A DNA stretch of 64,000 nucleotides from contig NW_022881625.1 of NCBI RefSeq assembly GCF_003369915.1, forward strand, positions 1,922,001 through 1,986,000, in the 5' to 3' direction. Shown here piece after piece: positions 10,498 to 20,908 of the stretch. The notes beneath the pieces were generated by a model. The model was given only the letters and a program-made list of their open reading frames with translations. It was not told the origin of the DNA and searched no databases. A program made the position numbers and the translations under genes. Origin of the DNA: Drosophila miranda (Eukaryota; Arthropoda; Insecta; Diptera; Drosophilidae). Each line of letters begins with the position of its first letter. Positions within the stretch are counted from its first letter, which is position 1.

Positions 10498-11019
10498 TCT
10501 TCCTGTTTGTAACTGCCAAATACGATTTTGAAATTAGAAATTTAAAATTTAAAATTTAAAATTTGAAATTTGGGGCCCGCGCGATTTTCCGCTTGGCGCT
10601 CAACTTTCAAACTGGTTGGCCCTATCTGGCAACCCTATGACTCTCCTACGCTGTCCGGCAACTCCGTGCTGTAAGCACCTCTGCTCGATCAGCTGATCCG
10701 TGAATATAAATCGAGGCAAGTGAAGCGATTTGAGTGAGAGTTGTTTTTATTTTCCTACCACCAACACGATGGATAGAGAAATGCGCCAAAACCAACGATC
10801 ACCCCCCCTGGCCTATCTGCACGTCTGCGTTTGCCCCTGCAACCAACTGGGAAGTCTCCGCCGCCAGCCACCATGCGCAGTGAGTACGGGACGCTGAAAG
10901 CCTGACTTGAGCCGTCTTCTGTTTTGATTCCAGGCGTGATACGGATTTTGTTTGTAGAAAAACTCGGAGCTCGCTTGCAAACACGACCGCACTTGGAAAC
11001 TCAAACTCAATCTGAGCTC
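10498..11019 (-). other. LINE-2 5' UTR
   Basis: A 522-bp non-coding stretch between the target-site duplication and the ORF1 ATG. The part next to ORF1 is very AT-rich with repeated TTTAAAATTTAAAATTT. R1-clade 5' UTRs generally carry an internal promoter; I see no clear motif to mark. Confidence 0.6.
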
Positions 11020-11033
11020 TAATGGATGTTTGT
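11020..11033. repeat. Target-site duplication, 5' side of LINE-2
   Basis: Same 14 bases as 5945-5958, followed on the plus strand by a GTGTGTG run. On the minus strand the target is therefore an AC run next to AAACATCCATTA. Confidence 0.9.
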
Positions 11034-11383
11034 GTGTGTGCGTCTGTGTAGCGGAGAGTATTGTCGGTGTCATTTTAATCGTAATTGCAGCTGATTAATT
11101 TCTTGCTTTTCCTTTCCAGCTCCTTTGGCACTCTGAATGCCGTTGGCACTGGATCCGGCCACCAACTAAGGACGATGGCGGACACGACACACCTACTCGA
11201 ACGGCACAGGTCCGGCCGCCCAAGTGTAATGGGTGTTTGTGTGTGTGTGTGTATTTCCATTCCAGGTACACATGGCACTCTGAATGCTTTGATGGCGGCA
11301 GCGTCCGTTGTTCATTTTTGTTGTGGCATGCGAGTGATATGCATTTGTCATTTAATCCAATGCAGTGGCAGAGATGTGTCCAA
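11034..11383 (-). mobile_element. JX element, copy b: proximal 3' UTR
   Basis: Links the end of the gag frame (11384) to the LINE-2 insertion site. It includes one GT-rich repeat unit (11140-11290) and an AT-rich tract. Part of 11290-11350 recurs in noisy form at about 37407-37470 inside array unit U4. Confidence 0.65.
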
Positions 11384-13940
11384 TTAGTACACAGCGTTCC
11401 AGGATATCTGGTTGTCAAGATGGTACCTCATGTTGCGGGCGTAGGCCTTAATGTCATCCATGGAGTCGTCATCTTTCCACATCTCATCGTCATCATTTTC
11501 TTCATCCATTTCAGGATCCGTCTCTGGAATGGCGGCTGGCGTTGGCCCTAACGTTTTTTGTGGTGGCTGTGATCGTGGTGGTTTCTTTGACCGCCTGGCT
11601 GCTGGAGCTGGGGCAACCACTGTTGCTGCTGCCATTGTTGGTGGATTTTCCGATTTAACTGCAACTGCTGGAGTTGCCGTCACTGCCTGGGATTGGATGA
11701 GCGAGGTGAGTAGTGACATCGTCACTTCCAGCCTCTTTTCCAATCCGTCATCCTCTGCGTATTCTCCAACAGTGCCTGGCTGCAGGATCCCTCGAAAGAT
11801 TGGCGTTTCGGCTGCATCTTCTGCCGGGAGCGGTTGTTGGCAAACTGCTGCTGCTGCTGCTGCTGCTGTCGCTGTTGTTGTTCGCGCTGCGGCTGCTGTT
11901 GCAGCTGCTGTAGCTGCTGCTGGTGTGGTGCCTGGGAACGGCTCAATGGCTGCTCTGGACGTCGTCGCCCAGTGCGTGGGCCAGAGGCAGCAGGCGTCTG
12001 TTTTTTTGTCTGAATTGGCTGCTGCTGCTTCTGCTTCTGCTGATGTTGTTGTCCTCTTCGTCGCCCAGGAGAGGAGACATTGAGTGGCGTCCATGCTGCC
12101 TGCTGCTGCTGCTGTCCGCGCCAGGGATTGGCTGGCGTTTGAGCTGGCTGTTGCTGCTGCTGCTGTCGGCGCCCTGGATGTGCTGGTGTTGTTTTTGCTG
12201 GTGGCTGCTGCTCTGGCAATGGCTGCAGAAGCGAGCTGCGCTTGCGACGCAACTCCTGCATGGCCACTCGGTGCGACAGAAGGCGGCCCCTTGCTGCCTT
12301 GAATGCCGGACATCCCTTGTAGGCGCTGATGTGGGCGCCCTGGCAATTGGCGCATTTAGGGGCGTCTGCCCTTGGCTTGGCACATGCCGTGGACGCGTGG
12401 GCACCCGCACACTTCATACAGACGAATGAACGCCTGCAGTAGGTGCGGGTGTGCCCAAAAGCCTGACATCTGTGGCACTGGGCTGGGTCCATCGGCTTGG
12501 CCTGACTCTCAACGATCAACAACTGGTTGCCCAACTGGGGTAATTGGAGGACATCGTGGTGGCTTTCATCCGGCTTGGGGGCTATCTCCAACTCGAACTG
12601 GTCGAGTGGCTGTCCATCGGATCTCGCTTTAATGGCTCTAATAAATTTAACTGAATAGCCCAGTTCGGCCATTTGATTTGTTATTAGTTGGGTGCTTGTG
12701 GAGTGGTGGAGATCTCGCACGACGATCCGTAGCCCACGGTCACTCTTGTGCTAGTGTGTGTAGTGGCCAGTCATCGCATCCCTGGTAGCCATGTCGCGGG
12801 CCTGGATACGGACACCATTGCGGCTGATGAGCTTGGTGTGATAGCTACTGTTGCCCACCCTCGGGTCATTCTGCAGCTTGTCCAGAATGGGCATAATGTC
12901 GGGGACAGCTGGCAGAATGATGGGGGGGGAATAATTGTTGTTGGTTGGTGCTGTCGCTGCAGCATCCGAATTTGTCTGGCATTGGGCATACTCAGGGAGG
13001 GCAGCTGGAGCAGCCCAACGCCGCCGCCGCTGCTGCTGCTGTGGGTTCCTGTGCCGCAACTACTAGTTGCATTTGCAGGTGAGTGAGGTAGAGCTAGTGG
13101 AGCATTGGCAGTGGCAGGGGCAGGGGCAGGGGCAGGGGCGGAGGCGGGGGCAGGGGCATTTTGTGTTATTGTCCGCTGATGTTTTTGCTGGTTTGATTGT
13201 TGGTGATGATGGGGATGGTTTTGAATTTGGGGGATATGGGATTTGCTTGCCTGTTGGTTGGTACTTTCCCGGAGTCGTCGTTTGGCCGATGCATGACTGG
13301 CATCCAAATTGTCGTCGTCATCGTCGTCATCAAACTCAACAACCATAACATCACTGTCATCATCATCGTCATCATCATCAACCACGGCGCGGACGCGCTT
13401 CAGTGGCGAACGGGCCGCTGCAGCAGAGGTGGATGGGATATCATCGGTATTGGCTGTGTTTGTTGCCGTTGGCTGATGTTGTTGTTTTTGATGTTGATGT
13501 GTTTGCTGCTGCTGATGTTCCTCTGGCGGCGGTGGTGGGGGGGGTCCGCCTGTTAACATTGCTGTTAACAGGCATCGTCGTCTGGCTGCCGACGTAATTG
13601 TAGTTGTCGTTTTTGTGTTTGATGTCGCTGCTTGTGTGCTGATGTATGTCATCATTGTATTTGTGGTTGTGGTTGTGGTATTGGCTGTGTGCATTGCATT
13701 TGGAACCGCTGCTGTGGCCGATCGAGCGGGGTTTGTGCCATGGCTGCGGTTCGAGTTCGAACTCTCTCCCGAACGGGCACTCGAACACGAATCTTTTGTT
13801 GGCTGCTGTTCGTGCAGAGGCTGCTCGAGTGCCCTCTCGTACTGTCGCTGGTACGAGGTCGTTACCCGCTCTCTTTGCGCCTTCTCTCGCTCCTTGCTGT
13901 TTCCGGCTCTCTCCACACCATGCATCGGCATACGGTGCAT
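11384..13940 (-). pseudogene. JX gag-like ORF1 (Jockey-clade type), decayed
   Basis: Minus-strand Gag-like frame. A low-complexity N-terminal part is rich in Thr, Gln, Pro and His with an Asp run (about 13310-13385). Then comes the segment that precedes the knuckles in Jockey-clade and telomeric (HeT-A/TART) Gag proteins (LRIVVRDLHHSTST ... LDQFELEI, about 12720-12540). Three knuckles follow in the Jockey pattern CX2CX4HX4C, CX2CX3HX4C, CX2CX3HX6C (about 12490-12310, ending ISAYKGCPAF), then a Gln-rich CAG-repeat part and an acidic C-terminus. The reading is spread over more than one frame, so this copy is broken. No endonuclease or reverse transcriptase frame follows it. LINE Gag, not a retroviral one: the knuckle spacing and pre-knuckle domain argue for this. 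Confidence 0.8.
11840..12250. repeat. CAG/CTG microsatellite clusters in JX gag
   Basis: Several runs of 5-8 CTG (minus-strand CAG, Gln codons), for example near 11850-11880, 11890-11920, 12010-12035 and 12100-12170. These give the poly-Gln tracts of the gag frame and are likely spots of length change. Confidence 0.85.
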
Positions 13941-14296
13941 CGATACGTGTCTGTGTGTGTTGGAGTGTGGGAAGCGGAATTATTGGCGCGCTTGGTACCG
14001 CTTGGCTTGGCTTGGCTTGACATTGCGGTGCTTTGGGTTAAGGGCTCTCAGTGCTCCAACAGGGGAGGGGCTGAGAGGCTGGGGTGTGAGCCGCCAGCAA
14101 CCAAGCGCGTTGCTTTATTAATATATATATTTTTTTTTTTTTTTCGGCAGTATATGTCTTGATTTAATTTATGTACATTTTTGTGTTTGTTTTACAATAC
14201 AACTTTAAATGACACTCAAACACACACTAGTACATTTGATGGCACAATAAACTTTACAAACAGATAATACTGCAGCAACGAAACACTTGTAACCAA
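13941..14296 (-). mobile_element. JX 5' leader (copy b) with A-run
   Basis: Minus-strand leader before gag. It matches 21805-22048 of the plus-strand copy and 26760-26910 and its counterparts in the array. An A14 tract (plus-strand T-run at 14130-14143) and AATAAAG lie inside it. Compared with the plus-strand copy, about 630 bp (22049-22681) is missing at a short CCAAAGC repeat. At 14296 the sequence turns into a JX 3' UTR in the opposite orientation, with AAACACTTGT on both sides of the joint. Confidence 0.65.
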
Positions 14297-15289
14297 ACAC
14301 TTGTGGGCAGCCACAGCCACAACGACGACGAGGTGCTAATTGCACCTACTTCTGACGACTTCGGACGACGCCAATTTCGACGACCAGGGGGGACGACGGG
14401 GTCGGCCGGTATGCAACGCAATGTCTTTACAAGCATTGTGTTTTGCTATGCCGGCCGATGCTCCGCTGTTTCTTGTCTTCCCTGTAATTATAGAAAAAGA
14501 TATAGACATTATTTTAAATTGTTATGTTTATTGTAAAATTGTAAACGTAAATCAATTGTACCTGTTTTGTCTCGTCTTTGTTCCAGTGTAGTATCTCTTT
14601 TATTACCTGTTTTTCCGTCGTCTTCACTCCAGTCTACTACTTATCTGTATTGTTATTTCTGCAAGTGCTTGTCTCTTTTTTATTTTAGTGTATTTCCTCT
14701 TATTTTCCACGCAAAGCACCTGCATTGTTTACCTTTTTCTCTTTATCTATTCCTCAATTGACTACGTGTTGCAGCACTGCACTTTCTGAATTTTCGATCT
14801 CATTTCTTTAACCCCTTCTTCCCCCCCATTGTTATTTCGTAATTAGTGCGGTTCTCCGACACCCCACCACAAAAATATTACAATCTGTGATAAAAATCTT
14901 CGGCGGCAACGGTGCTGACAATTGATTATCGGTTTCAAATCGACTTTCAAATCAGCATCAGTTGCCGCCACACCACCATCACTACGGCCTAAATTGAGCC
15001 AAAAATGCTAGTCTTCGCATAAAACAATTACGCCCCTATAAACTGCCCGCCCACATGTACATGCTACATTCCTAGTCGTCTGCCCTCAGCAGGCGGCAAG
15101 GGTAGTAGAGGGGACTGAAGACCACACACCGCATTACAGCCAACAAAACATAAAGTTGACGAACTCACAGGGGATTGCAAATCAAATTTTAAGTTAGGGA
15201 GAATTACAAAGAAGAGACAGCATACTTTCGAGCGTGGCCCCACTTTACTTTCTTGACTCACACCACACACACACACACACTTGACACAC
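14297..15289 (+). mobile_element. JX element, copy c: 3' UTR, promoter block and leader
   Basis: Plus-strand match to 4358-5130 (inverted) and to 20909-21560. It ends in a leader with an AC microsatellite (15263-15289) in which LINE-3 begins. No gag follows directly because LINE-3 and a deletion intervene. Confidence 0.72.
15037..15042 (+). promoter_or_regulatory. TATA box of JX promoter (copy c)
   Basis: TATAAA preceded by ACGCCCC and followed by CTGCCCGCCCACATG, as in the other two copies. It would drive transcription toward LINE-3. Confidence 0.6.
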
Positions 15290-15924
15290 CCGCGAATTTT
15301 TCGAGTGCGGACGCGCCAAACAGCTGCTCTGCGAGACACAGACAAATCGCGAAAGATACCTGGAAAAAAATACCCGAAATTAGCTCAAGCTCTTGCTGAC
15401 ACCGCGTGCTCACCTGGGAGGATCGAGTCTCACCCCGACTGGCTTCAGATCCGGGCTGCGCGTTGCACTTCCACGGTCACCCAAAGGGGCCAGGGGCGCT
15501 GGGGCCCACCGTGAGTGCTTTGGACGGCGCTTTTCACTCGTCACTTGGAGATTCCCACCTTTTTTCATCCTTTCTCTCCTTTGGGCCGGTTCTCCCGTTC
15601 TTCTTCTTCACTCCAGGCCTCGCAGCTGATCGACTGGGGTACCAGGGCTGGATAGTGCAGGCCACTAACCAGCTGATCGACTGCAGTGCGGTGAAGGGGC
15701 ACTAGGTGCCAAAGCATCCAGCCCTCGACAGAGCCCGCTGCGAAGGATAACTGCGCCCACAGCAGCTAGCTTCTGTCAGCGACCGCACCTGAGGGAAGGT
15801 ACTGCCTAACTCCTAGGCGGGATCACTTGCAAACCGCACATACACCTACGCATAAGTTCCATCCCAAATTCACACGCGTGGAGGAATCCCGTGGCCGGGG
15901 CGCGGACCCTGGAGGCCCTGAGAG

Positions 15925-17382
15925 ATGTTCCCCCGAATCCTGCTTCGCCGGTGGCACACTTGGCCGACGAAGCAAAATTCGCTACAAGCCAAGGAGCAAT
16001 GGTGGCCAAGGGCCCGAACACCGCCACAAGCAGCTTTAACACCGCCAATGAAGCAGAGGTCGTTGCACAGCTTTGCCAGTGGGGCCACGCAGGACGGCGG
16101 CAAGGGCACTGATACTCTGAAGAGGCCGAGGGACCCCCTACACCATCGAGTAGCGGGAGAAAAACCCCCCCCCAAGCGAAGCAGGAACTGCTTACAGGAC
16201 ATAGACGAGATTGGCGCAATCCTGGACGACCTACTCTACCAGATGAACGAGAAGGGCCAGAGGTCGATCAACATGGCCATCAAGAAGATGGTAGCACGCA
16301 TGAAGGAGTTGCAAGTGGAAGTCAAATCCCATCTGCAGGCGCCAGAGGATAAAAGGGCAGCGCCAGGAGGATGCCAGTGCCATGATCACACTGCAGGCCC
16401 AACTGGCCCCCCACCCAGGATGACCAAGCCCAGTGCGACTAAGGCGACGCAAACGGCATCAGGAGCCCACAAGAGCGAAGCAAAACCCCGAACTGAGGAG
16501 AAGAGCGCGCGCGGAAGGCCCAGGCAAGGACACCAAGCTGACGCCACTCGACAAGAGGAAACCAAGATGCAGTGCGGCAAGGCGGAAGACACCAACCCTA
16601 CACAGAAGTGGAGTGAGGTGAGAGGCAGGCGTGCGAAACGCAAGCAGACAGGCCGACCAGACGCAGTGCTGGTCAAATGCACCGAGGAGGCATCATACGC
16701 CGACATCCTCAAACTGGTGAAGGCAGCACCAACGCTCCAGAGCCTCAAAAACAAGGTTCAGGGCATCAGGAAGACAGCCTCGGGCGAGCTGCTTCTAAGG
16801 ATGCAACAATCCTCAGACCCCGCCACCCAGGAGCTGCAGATGGCCATCCAGGCAGCGCTTGGGAACAAGGCAGCCGTGAAGGCCATGCAGGAGACAGTCG
16901 CGGTTGAGGTACTCAACATAGACGAGCTCACGACAGGCGACGAGGTATGTGAGGCCATAGCTGCAGCGATCGACGGCGACTTAACACAAGGAGCAGTGCC
17001 GTACATGCGGAAAGCATATGGCGCAACGCAGGTAGCTACGCTGAACCTTCAGCACGCACTCGCAAAGAAGCTCCTGGAGCTCGGAAAAGTTCGAATCGGC
17101 TGGGTTGTCTGCCGCGTGCGGCAACGGATTGCGCCAACCCGCTGCTTCAAGTGCATGGCCTATGGACACACTGCAGCCAGGTGCAGATCCAAGCGGCCTG
17201 TGTCAAGCAATGCATGCTACAAATGTGGTGGGGAGGGGCACAAGCACAACCAGTGCAACAACCCGCCAATGTGCATACTATGCGCTGGCAAGCCAGGAGA
17301 CGTCCGCTCAGCAGCCCACTCGGCCCTCAGCCGCAGCTGCCCTGAGTATAAGAAGGCACTAGCAAAACTGGTTGATGGTTAA
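15925..17382 (+). CDS. LINE-3 ORF1: zinc-knuckle Gag-like protein
   Basis: A 485-residue open frame from ATG 15925. Residues about 85-135 look helical (DIDEIGAILDDLLYQMNEKG). Residues about 250-400 match the conserved R1-clade ORF1 core (SYADILKLVKAAP, GELLLRMQ, VEVLNIDEL). The C-terminus has CFKCMAYGHTAARC and CYKCGGEGHKHNQC knuckles. The first 60 or so residues look unlike the rest, while an overlapping frame (from 15891, ALRDVPPNPASPVAHL) reads more like an R1 N-terminus, so the true N-terminal frame may differ through a frame change near 16090-16110. The stop overlaps ORF2 by 8 nt. Confidence 0.82.
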   Translation: MFPRILLRRWHTWPTKQNSLQAKEQWWPRARTPPQAALTPPMKQRSLHSFASGATQDGGKGTDTLKRPRDPLHHRVAGEKPPPKRSRNCLQDIDEIGAILDDLLYQMNEKGQRSINMAIKKMVARMKELQVEVKSHLQAPEDKRAAPGGCQCHDHTAGPTGPPPRMTKPSATKATQTASGAHKSEAKPRTEEKSARGRPRQGHQADATRQEETKMQCGKAEDTNPTQKWSEVRGRRAKRKQTGRPDAVLVKCTEEASYADILKLVKAAPTLQSLKNKVQGIRKTASGELLLRMQQSSDPATQELQMAIQAALGNKAAVKAMQETVAVEVLNIDELTTGDEVCEAIAAAIDGDLTQGAVPYMRKAYGATQVATLNLQHALAKKLLELGKVRIGWVVCRVRQRIAPTRCFKCMAYGHTAARCRSKRPVSSNACYKCGGEGHKHNQCNNPPMCILCAGKPGDVRSAAHSALSRSCPEYKKALAKLVDG

Positions 17383-18614
17383 GCTCCTGCAGCTCAACCT
17401 AAACCACTGCCGAGCTGCTCAGGATCTGTTGGCGCAAACAGTCCTGGAGCAGAAGATCGACATAGCGCTACTCAGCGAGCCGTACGGCAAAAAACACGAA
17501 GGAGTCTGGCAGCAAAGCTCAGACGGAGGAGCAGCAATCTGGAGCTGTGGCCCACAACCAGGCCAGCTTACCCACAGAGCATCCAGAGTGGGATATGTGA
17601 GAGCTAAGCACAGCGGCACTTTTGTCTACAGCTGCTACATAGCACCAAGGTTCACGCAGCAGGAGTATGAGGCGATCAACAGCAACATCGCTAACGACGC
17701 ACGAGGCAAATCGCCGGTCCTGATAGCGGGCGACTTTAACGCCTGGGCCACGACTTGGGGCAGCGCCAAGAACACACCCCGTGGGACATCGCTCCTGGAC
17801 GAGTTTGCAAGCCTGAACGTCTGTCTCCTCAACACAGGAACCACACCAACGTTCAGCAAAGCAGGGCGGGAGTCTATTATAGACCTCACCTTTGCAAGCC
17901 CAGAGCTCGCACGCCACGCGAAGTGGCAAGTGCTGAGTGCTTACACCCATAGCGACCACTTAGCCGTAATGACGGAAACCTTTGCACCCAGGAACACAAC
18001 AAGGATACAGCGGGCGCTCCAGGCCGGGTACAAGGAGGAAAGCCTGAGCAGAGCCGCGCTCCTCTCGGCAGCAGAAAACCTAAGCGCCGCCGGGGATGCT
18101 GAAGCATCCGCGCTTGCCGTTTACAGGACCGTCAAAGCGGCCTGTGATGCAGCCATGAAAAAAAGAAAGATCGGAGGAAGCAGGCACCGGCCAGTACCGT
18201 GGTGGAATGAGCACATTGCCAAGGCCAGGAGGGAGTGCTGCGCAGCTCGGCGTGCCTACCAGCGAGCAAGAGGCTCCGCCCAATTTGGCAGAAATGGCGC
18301 GGCATTCAAGGCCAAAAGAAAAGAGCTGAAGGAGGCCATCAGAAGCAGCAAACTCAAATGCTTCAAGGAGCTCTGCGATGCGGCCGATGCGGAACCTTTT
18401 GGTGGAGCATACAAACTAGTCATGGGGAGATTAAACAGACAGCCTATGCCCAAGGATCCGGTGCATATGAGAGAGATAGTCGGCACCCTATTCCCTAGAC
18501 AACCACCCTTACAAGAGGAAGCTAGGCTAGAAGGAGCTAGCCTGAGGGACACCACCACCATCATCACTGCCAGAGAAGTACTGGAAGCCACGGGTAAGCT
18601 GAAGATCGGAAAAG
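17375..18614 (+). pseudogene. LINE-3 ORF2, N-terminal part (endonuclease and start of RT)
   Basis: ATG 17375. The complete APE endonuclease is present (LNLNHC, SEPY, GDFNAW, IDLTF, SDHLAV), followed by the linker to GKLKIGKA at the entrance of the reverse transcriptase, where the frame runs into inverted JX gag sequence (Ala/Val/Gly repeats). The rest of the enzyme is in the inverted block 18823-20643. Confidence 0.9.
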
Positions 18615-18822
18615 CTAGTGGAGCATTGGCAGTGGCAGTGGCAGTGGCAGTGGCAGGGGCAGGGGCAGGGGCGGGGGCAGGGGCATTTTGTGTAATTGTC
18701 CGCTGATGTTGTTGCTGGTTTGATTGTTGGTGATGATAGGGATGGTTTTGAATTAGGGGGATATGGGATTTGCTTGCCTGTTGGTTGGTACTTTCCCGGA
18801 GTCGTCGTTTGGCCGATTTTGC
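18615..18822 (-). pseudogene. JX gag fragment (inverted)
   Basis: Matches 13094-13300 in the same orientation, including the (GGCAGT/GGCAGG)n run, though with fewer GGGGCA and more GTGGCA steps. It lies between LINE-3 breakpoints. The adjoining gag part is at 20644-20908 on the plus strand. Confidence 0.8.
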
Positions 18823-20643
18823 TCCCGCGGGACTGCCGCTAGGCATTACTTCGCGGTGCGGGCTGTGGGGTCATCCTTCTGGCTTAGTTTGTCCGGCTTC
18901 GCTCCAGCCTGCGCAGCTCCTTGATCACGCTTGCTGCCATGTAGGCGACCGCGTTCCAAGATTGCTCATCGGCTAGCATCTGGTCGGTGAGGGTGTCCAC
19001 ACTCACTTCTGCAAGCGTCTCCCCTAGCCTCGTTCGTTCTTGCGAGAAGCGGGGGCATACAAAGAAGACGTGCTCTGCATCCTCGTCGACTCCAGGCCCG
19101 CAGCAGCTGCTACACGGGTCGTCAGCATGCCTAAAGCGATGCAGGTACTGCTTGGAGCAGCCATGCCCCGTCAGCAGTTGGCCCAAATAATGGTCCATTT
19201 GGCCGTGCCTTCTTCGCAGCCATGGGCTAAGCTGGGGAAGGAGACGTCTGGTCCACCTCCCTTTTGCCGCTTGGTCCCAGGGCCGTTGCCACAGGGCTAT
19301 AGTGCGCTCTCGCCGCTCGCTGGCTACCTCCACTCCGCTCTGCCGCTCAGCTGCCAGGAGATCCAGTGGGACCATGCCTGCCACAATAAGTGCGGCGTCT
19401 TCAGACACCGTCCGGAAGCAGCATGTAACCCTCAGGGCACAGCGTCGGTATGCGCTTCTGCAGTCTCTGCTGTATGTGGAAACCATCATTGCTGGTGCCC
19501 ACACTGCTGATCCATATAAGATTATGGAGGTGACCACCCCAGCGATGAGCTGCCTGCTACGCTGCCGTGGTCCCCCTGTATTGGCCATCATCCTGCTTAT
19601 GGCCGCCGTTGCTGCAGTCGCTTTTGCGCTGGCGTATTCCAGGTGGGCCTTGAAGTTCAGCCTCTGGTCCATCATTACCCTTGGTCCTGATGATCGTGCT
19701 ACCGACTCTCACGCATGCCTGCTCGACCTTTTTTCTGCTGCTCATTAGCACAGCCTCCGTCTTCTTCTCCGCCAATGCTAGCCCGTTGGCTGCGAGCCAG
19801 GCCAACGACATAGCACTGGTGACAGTGTCGAAACACGTAAGAGACGTAGAGGAGAAAACCAACGTAGCAGTCGGGATGATAGTGGTATCATCCCGACTGC
19901 TACGTTGGTTTTCTCCTCTACGTCTCTTACGTGTTTCGACACTGTCACCAGTGCTATGTCGTCGGCGAAGCCCACCAGGGTGCACCCTTCCGGTAATGTA
20001 AGCCGCAGGATATCGTCATACGTCACGTTCCACAGTATCGGCCCTAGGACCGAGGCCTGTGGGACGCCTCCGGTGATTTGGTGATGTTCTGCTCCTTCTT
20101 CCGTGTCGTAGATCAGGACGCGGTCCGTGAAATAGCTTCGCAGAGTCCGTGTGATTTGCTCAGATATACCCCTCCTGGTCAGGGCCTCTAGGATGCTCTA
20201 CCAGCTGGCAGAGTTGAAGGCGTTTCGTACGTCTAGTGTACATACTAGGCAGTACTTTTTGTCGCCTCCAGCCCATCGCGTTCCTGCCATGGCTTCCCTG
20301 GCAAGGTTTGTCACCATCTCGATGGCGTCAGTGGTGCTCCTCTGCTTGCGGAACCCGAATTGGAGGTCGGAAAGTCCGCGACGCTCAGCCAGTTCCGCCT
20401 CCAGTCGGTTACATACCATCCTCTCGAAAATCTTGCCCATGGTATCCAGCATGCACAGCGGCCGGTATGACGATGGGTCGTTGAGCTCTTTGCCTGGCTT
20501 GGGTATCAGAACCAGCCTTTGCCGTTTCCATGCTCGTGGGACTGTCCGCTCCGCTAGGCACTGGGTGTACATTGTGGCGAATGCTTCCGGATGGGCTCTA
20601 GTTATGCATTTTAGTGCTGCATTAGGGAATCCATCTGGACGGA
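18823..20643 (-). mobile_element. LINE-3 distal part, inverted (RT, C-terminus, 3' end)
   Basis: Minus-strand reading: RT motifs from MYTQCLAERTVPRAW through LDVRNAF, then C-terminal residues ending at 18884 and about 60 bp of 3' UTR cut at GCGGGAGC. The Leu codon that is a stop in LINE-1 is Leu here (near 19516). Within it, the VPQGS to FADD part is disturbed by a palindrome and a short deletion near 19680, so ORF2 is not open end to end. Confidence 0.88.
19805..19962. repeat. Perfect 77-bp inverted repeat with 4-nt spacer
   Basis: Arms 19805-19881 and 19886-19962 are exact reverse complements around GTGG. The right arm is the normal LINE sequence (start of the FADD box region and following helix). 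The left arm is an inverted copy of it replacing normal sequence. Confidence 0.95.
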
Positions 20644-20908
20644 CACTAGCTCTACCTCACTCACCTGCAAATGCAACTAGTAGTTGCGGCACAGGAACCC
20701 ACAGCAGCAGCAGCGGCGGCGGCGTTGGGCTGCTCCAGCTGCCCTCCCTGAGTATGCCCAATGCCAGACAAATTCGGATGCTGCAGCGACAGCACCAACC
20801 AACAACAATTATTCCCCCCCCCCCATCATTCTGCCAGCTGTCCCCGACATTATGCCCATTCTGGACAAGCTGCAGAATGACCCGAGGGTGGGCAACAGTA
20901 GCTATCAC
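20644..20908 (+). pseudogene. JX gag fragment
   Basis: Plus-strand copy of the gag part found at about 12845-13095 on the minus strand (reads PEYAQCQTNSDAAATAP ... DIMPILDKLQNDPRVG). It ends at 20908, where it joins the JX 3' UTR at the CATTGTTATTTCTGC block. Frame is open but truncated at both ends. Confidence 0.82.

Larger units (their letters stand above)
5959..11019 (-). mobile_element. LINE-2: full-length R1-clade non-LTR retrotransposon
   Basis: A 5061-bp element with a 522-bp 5' UTR, ORF1 (9103-10497), ORF2 (6093-9110, 8-nt overlap with ORF1) and a short 3' UTR ending in an A/T-rich TTATAAAATTTAATAA rather than a long poly(A). It is flanked by a perfect 14-bp duplication and nested in the JX 3' UTR: JX sequence resumes on both sides. 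It is a different family from LINE-1/LINE-3 (clearly diverged ORFs). Both ORFs are open, so insertion looks recent. Confidence 0.93.
15290..18614 (+). mobile_element. LINE-3: R1-clade retrotransposon, proximal part
   Basis: Same family as LINE-1 (near-identical shared ORF2). It starts right after an AC run plus TTGACACAC, has a 635-bp 5' UTR, ORF1, and ORF2 up to about residue 410, where it breaks at an inversion point. Its distal part lies inverted at 18823-20643. With LINE-1, it fits the AC-repeat targeting known for Waldo/Mino. Confidence 0.88.

Noticed and set aside
5959-11019. R1 or R2 rDNA-specific insertion
   Set aside because: Proteins are R1-clade, but flanks are the AC-rich JX UTR and not 28S rDNA; no rRNA sequence is seen in the window.
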